64,000 bases of DNA from Trebouxia sp. TZW2008 (taxonomy: Eukaryota; Chlorophyta; Trebouxiophyceae; Trebouxiales; Trebouxiaceae), in the NCBI GenBank assembly GCA_002118135.1, contig BDIU01000355.1, positions 1 through 64,000 on the forward strand, read 5' to 3'. A model generated the notes under the pieces. The model had not been told where the DNA came from. It worked only from the letters and a program-made list of their open reading frames with translations, and made no database searches. The position numbers were made by a program, and so were the translations under genes. Numbering within the stretch: the stretch's first letter is position 1; each line of letters opens with the position of its first letter. This document shows, piece after piece, positions 58,058 to 64,000 of this stretch.

Positions 58058-58897
58058 AGCCAGAAACGTATGCAGCAACAGAAAGTTTTGGCAGTGTCAT
58101 CGACATGTTTTGTTGGGCTGCTGCCAACAGATTCAGGCAGCAAAACATTTGATTTGATTTCGTGAATAGATAGTATAGCCACATCGAGATGGTCTGGCAT
58201 TTGTTGACGCAATGATTGCAGCTGCAGACAGCTAGCTTTGACCACACTAAGATCTCTAGAATTCAGATTAATCACATGCGTGCAGGTTTGAGCTGTCATT
58301 TTCAATGCTTGCACTTACTGTAATCAACACTGGCTCAGAAACTTTATGTGCTTCAAGAAAATTTCGACTTACTCCTCAGTCAATGTTTGCTGGTTCATGA
58401 TCAGCAGTTAGTTTGCAAAATTTTTCATTAGGACGGCTGTCCACCATATAATGCTCAGAATGTGAACAGCACTGCCTAGATAGAACGCTGACGCGTCGCT
58501 CAGTCGTGATCTGTCCACTCACCAATACTGACTACGATGAACGAAGACAAACAAGACAAGCATGAGATGTGCCATTGCAAGCAGGGAGGGTGCAGTGGAG
58601 TGACCGTTTCGGAACCCTAAGCAACCCTTCATCGCCTTGCTCTCGACTGTGCTGTAAGCGCGCTGCGCAAATCACTGGCGTCGCTGACGTTACAATCTCC
58701 ACCGCTTGCCTTTCGGACTATCTGCTGGGCTTGCCCTGAGATCTCGTTCGGCTGCCCCTCTCGCAGTGCACGCCTGCCTGCAATGGCACTTCTAGTTTGA
58801 CTTGGCTTTCCCTGTCGGTTCGACCTCATCTGCTCCGCGCCGACAACGCAGCTGCCAGCGCAGCCAATGATCCAAAGCTTGAGCTGAGCTCTTCGGC
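58058..58897. other. Intergenic region
   Basis: No supported gene. It holds the TGTAA motif at 58319-58323 and presumably the promoter of the PLP-enzyme gene. A minus-strand frame at 58629-58946 overlaps the next gene's transit-peptide exon and is a shadow. Confidence 0.45.
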
Positions 58898-61800
58898 ATG
58901 TTGAGGTCCTCAAGACTCGGCTGCCCCCCAATACCCAGACACTCACTGTCTACAAGCTCTGCCGTGCCGGTCACATCACGAGGCATTGCTCGGACCCGTC
59001 GCAATGTTGGGCTTCAAACCGTTGCCGGCGAGGGCAGATCCTTCAATAGGACGACGTGGACCTCACAACAACTGCCTGCATCACCTACAGTCCTTGATCA
59101 ACCCAAAGATCAAGCCAAACCTGGCAACGCTGCTGAGCTGGTAAGATTTGCTAGCATTCACGTTGCCAAGCCTTCTGCATCAGCCCTGACTTCCCTATGT
59201 ACAGCAGTGTGTATAGCACAAGGCATCAACGTCTTGCAAAATATGTGCATGTTAACATAGGTGTGGCAGGCATCCCAAAATCTGCAGCCAATCTTTGCCG
59301 GCATTGACCAGCTAGTGGGAAGGAACCTACGTCGGGTGCAGACAGCTATGCGTAGGCACAGAATAGGACCTCACCACTTCAGTGGTTCAACAGGCTATGG
59401 CCATGGGGACCTGGGGCGCGAAGCATTTGACGAGGTACTTTTGTTGACGGTAGCAAACTTTACATGTGATAGCACAAGTGCTAGGGGTGAGGTACAAACC
59501 CTGTCTTGCCAGGTCAGCTTGACAAAGTGCTTGCTGGCTTGCACTGGCAGCTTGAGAACCATGGCTCATGTGCCATGAAACCATGACGTCGTGTCAGGTC
59601 AAGGATGATGTTTGTTCAGGTCGTCCTGACAAGAGTTGCAACAGCAACAATCTGCTTATCAGCATGTCCTCTACAGGTGTATAGTGCATGCTCTTGCTGT
59701 GGCGCTCAAGACAAGCTAGCTTGCCAGATCAAGGCCAGTTTCATGGCAGTTGCTGTCATGAACAAGAGCTCAGACATACAGGGACTATTTTCATTTGTAT
59801 GTTGGCAACCTGCATGTGATAGAGCAACCTCCTGACCATACAAACTGCACGTCATCAGCTTTGACGCACAGTCCACATGTAAGTCTGCCCTGCGAACAAC
59901 AGTGGTAGGCAAGCTGTTTAGCACTTAATGACGCCTCAACTCGTCATTCCTGCTTGACTGCCCCCCTCTGAGGAGTTTGCTGCAATGCAGGTGCTGGCAG
60001 AGATGCTGCCTGCCGAGGCAGCGCTTGGCTGCACGCCAATGTCACCGCACTTTACTACATCCTGCTGCCTGGTTGCGAGTTGTACATGTGGGTACATGCA
60101 CATTACAGAACTTTCTTTGTTGTAGGTGTTGGCGGAGTTGTTGGGTGCGGAGGCAGCGCTTGGCTGCATTCAGTTTGGGTCGGGAACCCATGCAACTGCC
60201 ACTGCCTTGTACTGCATTTGCTGGCAGGGCTGTACATTCCCATGCCACAAAACTGCACATTTATATGTTGTAAAGTGCACGTTTTTGTTGATGCAGGTGC
60301 TGGCAGAGGTGTTGGGTGCAGAAGCAGCATTAGGCCGCATCCAGTTTGTATCAGGCACCCATGCCATTGCCACCGCCCTTTATTCTGTGCTGCGGCCTGC
60401 TGATGAGCTGCTGGCAGTGGCTGGTAGGTGGGCTTTGCACATCATACCACCTTCTTCTTCATTTTCATGTTTGTCTTTTTCATTTCCATGATCTTCTTCT
60501 TCAGCTTTCTATCCTGCCACGAGGCATCATGTCCATTGCCACCGCCCTTGATTCTGTGCTGCGGCCCGGTGATGAGCTGCTGGCAGTGGCCGGTAGGTGA
60601 GCCTTGCACGCCACCTGTTCCTTTTGTTCTTCTGTTGTTGTTTAGCAGCTTCTTCTGCTTCTTCTATATGGCATCATGTACTTTGCCACTGCCCTGCATT
60701 CAAATCTGCGCCCCAGCGATAAGGTGTTGGCAGTGGCCGGTGGGTGGGCCTTGCGCACCATTCCTTCTTCTTGCTCTTCTTCTTGCTATTGTTTAGCTGC
60801 TGCTTCTTCTTCTATATGGCAGCATGTACTTTGCCACTGCCCTGTATTCAGTTCTGCGCCCCGACCATGAGCTGCTGGCAGTGGCCGGTAGGTGGGCGTT
60901 GTACACCACTTCTTCTTCCTGCTATTCTTCCTCTTCATGTTGTTCAGCAGCTTCTTCGTTTTCTGTATAGCATCATGTATTTTGCTACCGCTCTACACTC
61001 TGTGCTGCAACCCGGTGTTGAGCTGCTGGCAGTGGATGGTAGGTGGGTTTTGCAAGTCTTCTTGCTCTGCCTGTCCTTCTGATTGTCAGTCATGTCTCTT
61101 TTGGCGCTGTGCACACTGCGTAGACTTCTGTGCAACATGCACGACAATTTGTGCACACTGCGTAGACTTCTGTGCAACATGCACGACAATTTGTGCTTCC
61201 ATGAGGCTGTATATTGTGTTGCAGATGCCGTACATCAATTTGTGCATGACACTCTTGCTTTTGGTGACAGGCTGCAAGACACCATGATGGGATGAGGGGT
61301 TGAGGGGCACATCCAGGCATCCCACACAGTCACAGACAACAGTGTCATCATCATCTGCTTCTTCCCAATCTTCTTCTTCTCATGGTCTTCACTCATCATG
61401 TTTCTCTTGAGGACTAGTCAAAGACTGATCAACGCAAACTTTTGGTAACAGGCCATATGACACTATGGAGAAGGTGATAGGATTGAGGGAGACACCTGAG
61501 CATGGCAGCCTCAAGGAGTGGGGGGCCACCCTCATCTTCTTCACATTTGTCATATGCTTCTTCCCCATCTTCATCTTCTTCACTGGGGTTCTTCTGTTCC
61601 GGTGACAGGTCATATGACGCCATGAAGGAGGCAGTAGGCTGAGGGAGACCCCTGAGCATGGCAGCCTCAAGGAGTGGGGTGTCACCTCCTTCTTCTTCAT
61701 CGTTGTCACACCCTTCTTGTGCTTCGTCCCCGTGGTAGGCTGTATGACACAATGGAGGAGGTGATAGGGTTGAGAGGAACTCCTGGGCATGGTAGCCTCA

Positions 61801-64000
61801 AGGAGCAGAGGTCACCCTCATCTTCTTCATCATTGACGGACCCTTCTTCTGCTTCATCTTCTTCACTGAGGTTTTTTTTGCTTGGTGGCAGGCCATATGA
61901 CACAAAAAAAGGAGGTGATAGGGTTGGGGGCACCCCTGAGCATGGCAGCCTCAAGGAGCGGGGCTCCACCCTCATCTTCTTCATCACTGTCATGCCCCTC
62001 TTCTGCTTCTTCTCTTTGTTCCTCTTCTTCACTGAGATTCTTCTTCTTTGGTGGCAGGCCATATGACACAATGGAGGAGGTGATAGGGTTGCGGGGTACC
62101 CCTGGGCATGGCAGCCTCAAGGAGTGGGGGGTCACTTACCGAGAACTGCCGCTGGCTGAACAGGGTCTCATTGACTGGACTGCCCTCCGCACTGCCATTA
62201 CGCCCCGTAAGTCACTGTTACTACACCATGAGTCACCCTTACTCAGTCACTTATAATTTGGGCCTTGTGAAGTAAGCTGCCCTCCGCTGTGCCATCTCAC
62301 CCAGTGAGTCATCCATCAGTTACTCCTTGCAAGACAACATGAGTCACTGGCTTGACGACTATGTCTTTGATGTTGTTTGGGGGCTGCCATCCAATTTGTC
62401 ATGTGCCTGCCATATCCTGTCACGTGGCAGTTGTCACTCTTGCAGGCAGATTGTCGTCAAAAAATATGCCATGCTTTTGAGGCAACCTCCTGGCAAGCTA
62501 CATGCATAAGCCACGTTGAAGATTGTCGTCTGAAAATATACCATGCATTTGAGATAGCCTCCTGGCAAGCTACATACATAGAACACAGTGCAGATTATTG
62601 TCAGAAATTATGTCATGCTTTTCAGGCAAGTTCCTGGCAAGTTACACGCATTAGACACGACCACATGTTTCACGATCAATGCCTCAAGACACAGTCAGGC
62701 TTTTGCAAGCGTTGATCAGACAGCACAGTCGCACCACCAAAGGCAGCTTTCAGGAAGACTGGTGACCTGCAAGGTCCTCTTTACAGCATTTGGCATAGTC
62801 GCATCAGCAATGACAACAGCAGTGACACTACCAACATACTGACCAGCAATATAGGAACATTGGTAAGCACACTGGTGACAATAGATATGACAACAGCACT
62901 GATAATGGTGCCGGTACTAGCGACAGCAACAGCAACAGCGACAGCAACAGCATGTACATTGTCTTAATGCTCTGGATGTTGCAGAGACAAAGGTGGTGGT
63001 GCTGACGCTTCTTGACCAACTCTGGACATCGCTGAGATTAATATGGCTGTGCAAGTCATCAAGGCTCAGGGCCCTGACTGCATTCTGGCTGTGAACAACT
63101 GCTGTTGGTGCCGTCACTATTGATTGTTATTGTTGTTGGTGATTGTGATCACTGTCATTGTTGGTGTTCACTGTAGTCAACATGATTTGTTCAGGCACAA
63201 AGGTGGCGCTGATACAGAGGTCCTGTGGCTACGCCTCACGCCCAACTTTGGACATTGCCGAGATTGACATGGCCGTGCAAGTGATCAAGGCTCAGAGCCC
63301 TGACTGCATTGTGGCGGTGGACAACTGCTATGGGGAGTTCACAGCTGACAAAGAGCCCTGTGCTGTAAGTGCTCTTTCTCTGCCAATCATCTGCAATGTC
63401 TTTCATTCCTTGTGCAGCCAGACAAAGTCACAGTTGACATAAATTCTGTGCTTCTTGTGTCCTTACCATTGTGCCTTCTCAAGATTGTTTGCATTGCCAG
63501 CTGTGAACAACTGCTACAGAAATTTCACAGCTGATAAGGAGCCTTGTGCTGTAACTGCCCCCCTTCCTGTCAGCGGTCTATGGTTACATCTGCATTGTTA
63601 GCATGAGTCATCGCATTGACTGACTCATCATGTGGCTATGCCTCACGCACGCCCAAATTAAGACATTGCTGAGGTTGACATGGCGGTGCAAGTCATCAAG
63701 GCTCAGAGCCCTGACTTAATTGTGGCTGTGGACATCGTCCCCATTCAATTGAAGCCACGCTTGCCTTGACAGGTCGGGTTTGACTTGTGTATGGGCATCA
63801 GCATGAAGAACCCAGGGAGCACCATAGTAACAGCGGGATGCTACGTTGTTGGTAAAGCAAGCTTAGTGGCTGCAGCACAAGCTCGCCTGATAGCACGGTG
63901 TAACTTGGCTACAGAGTACTTTGAGCAGTGCGACTGAACTTTGTGTTTTCCGTTATAGGTTGGGGCTGACTTGTGTATGGGCAGCCTGATCAAGAATCCA
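58898..64000 (+). CDS. PLP-dependent aluminum-resistance/methionine-gamma-lyase-like protein (partial)
   Basis: Exons 58898-59140, 59270-59434, 60297-60427, 62058-62206, 63195-63364 and 63959 to the window end close in phase (300 codons visible). The Arg/Ser-rich start MLRSSRLGCPPIPRHSLSTS looks like an organelle transit peptide. The body matches the Alr family (Pfam Met_gamma_lyase): HHFSGSTGYGHGDLGREAFD, QFVSGTHAIATALYSVLRP, RPYDTMEEVIGLRGTPGHGS, TKVALIQRSCGYASRPTLDI, IVAVDNCYGEFT, and the cofactor Lys in GADLCMGSLIKNP. It is a fold-type I PLP enzyme; the substrate is not established from sequence. The exon-3 donor is the second GT in GGTAG|GTGGGC, the only choice that restores frame. Exons 3, 4, 5 and 6 all have neighbouring copies; a complete alternative for exon 6 lies at 63773-63851. 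Confidence 0.85.
59982..61046 (+). repeat. Copies flanking PLP-enzyme exon 3
   Basis: Upstream copies of the exon start begin at 59989 (GTGCTGGCAGAGATGCTGCC) and 60126 (GTGTTGGCGGAGTTGTTGGG). Downstream copies of the exon end lie at about 60525-60600, 60670-60748, 60823-60898 and 60967-61048 (GAGCTGCTGGCAGTGGCCGG then TAGGTGGGC). CTTCTTCTTC-rich tracts separate them. Confidence 0.85.
61109..61192. repeat. Exact 42-bp tandem duplication
   Basis: Two adjacent identical 42-base units (61109-61150, 61151-61192) starting GTGCACACTGCGTAGACTTC, in the intron between exons 3 and 4 of the PLP-enzyme gene. Confidence 0.9.
61452..61975 (+). repeat. Four upstream copies of PLP-enzyme exon 4 start
   Basis: Copies following CAG/TAG acceptors at about 61453, 61609, 61738 and 61890 each read CATATGACACTATGGAG-like sequence and ATGGCAGCCTCAAGGAG, spaced about 130-170 bases. 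They carry frame shifts; for example the 61890 copy has an A-run expansion. The true exon starts at 62058. Confidence 0.85.
62449..62655. repeat. Three-copy ~68-bp intronic tandem repeat
   Basis: Units containing AGATTGTCGTC, ATGCCATGCTTTTGAGGCA and CCTCCTGGCAAGCTACATGC repeat three times in the intron after exon 4. They do not resemble any exon I can identify. Confidence 0.75.
62991..63735 (+). repeat. Copies flanking PLP-enzyme exon 5
   Basis: 62991-63112 is an upstream copy of exon 5 (ACAAAGGTGGTGGTGCTGAC ... ATCAAGGCTCAGGGCCCTGA). 63489-63560 and 63610-63730 are downstream copies of its end and middle (AACTGCTACAGAAATTTCAC; GTGGCTATGCCTCACGCACG). All carry frame damage; the true exon is 63195-63364. 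Confidence 0.8.
63773..63851 (+). other. Alternative candidate for PLP-enzyme exon 6
   Basis: Acceptor TTGACAG, open coding VGFDLCMGISMKNPGSTIVT and AGCYVVG, donor G|GTAAAG: a complete exon-like unit in the correct phase. Compared with the exon starting at 63959 (VGADLCMGSLIKNP) it changes GADLCMGSL to GFDLCMGIS but keeps the cofactor Lys. Whether it is used, or is an echo, cannot be told here. Confidence 0.55.

Noticed and set aside
60297..60423. First GT (GCTG|GTAGGT) as donor of PLP-enzyme exon 3
   Set aside because: It leaves one base and puts exon 4 out of frame; the donor four bases later restores the conserved GRPYDT junction.
61389..62135. Acidic minus-strand frames rich in EEDEGG
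   Set aside because: They are the reverse complement of CTTCTTC-rich intron tracts and exon-4 echoes of the PLP-enzyme gene.

Overview
This is a nuclear genome window from an intron-dense eukaryote, most likely a green alga (chlorophyte, probably trebouxiophyte-like). The reasons are short exons separated by introns of about 75-2000 bases with TGCAG-type acceptors; chlorophyte-style TGTAA motifs after two genes; Ala/Gln/Ser-rich low-complexity coding; and a gene set of class III cyclase, MADS box, TauD-type dioxygenase and a PLP 'aluminum resistance' enzyme. I see no rRNA, no convincing tRNA, no CRISPR and no operon structure. All gene models were spliced by hand; in most of them every exon phase closes.

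Layout: (1) 1249-3965 +, RG/Ala/Pro-rich protein whose N-terminus resembles the spliceosomal protein CD2BP2/Lin1; (2) 4364-8337 +, MADS-box transcription factor with polyQ; (3) 9736-30454 +, a 25-exon, 1696-residue receptor-like adenylyl cyclase: signal peptide, LRRs, Ig/FN3-like ectodomain, one membrane helix, three cyclase-homology domains, Ser-rich tail; (4) 31718-33808 +, low-complexity protein; (5) 34938-35381 -, unknown 122-residue protein; (6) 35700-39055 +, Ntn/class II glutamine-amidotransferase-like domain with a long Ser/Ala-rich tail, divergent from (5); (7) 43048-44499 -, small secreted cupredoxin-like protein; (8) 45084-52554 +, Eps15-like protein with two EH domains; (9) 53283-58057 +, TauD/TfdA-type Fe(II)/2-oxoglutarate dioxygenase; (10) 58898-64000+ +, PLP-dependent Alr/methionine-gamma-lyase-like enzyme, cut by the window end. 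The genes look functionally independent and show no pathway logic.

Two things stand out. First, the cyclase gene divides one catalytic site between domains: domain 1 keeps only the two metal-binding Asp, while domain 3 keeps only the Lys/Asp/Asn/Arg set, with spacings very close to mammalian C1/C2 adenylyl cyclases; domain 2 is degenerate. All this sits behind a single-pass LRR ectodomain. Second, introns across the window are filled with tandem, decaying copies of the adjacent exon edge ('exon echoes'): upstream copies carry the acceptor plus exon start, downstream copies carry exon end plus donor. Eight copies precede one coiled-coil exon, six ~85-bp copies precede one acceptor, and GC donors are copied along. 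A Tc1/mariner/pogo-like MITE family (4 copies, TA target, CAGT ends) also lies in introns and in one gene appears to supply the 5' splice site.
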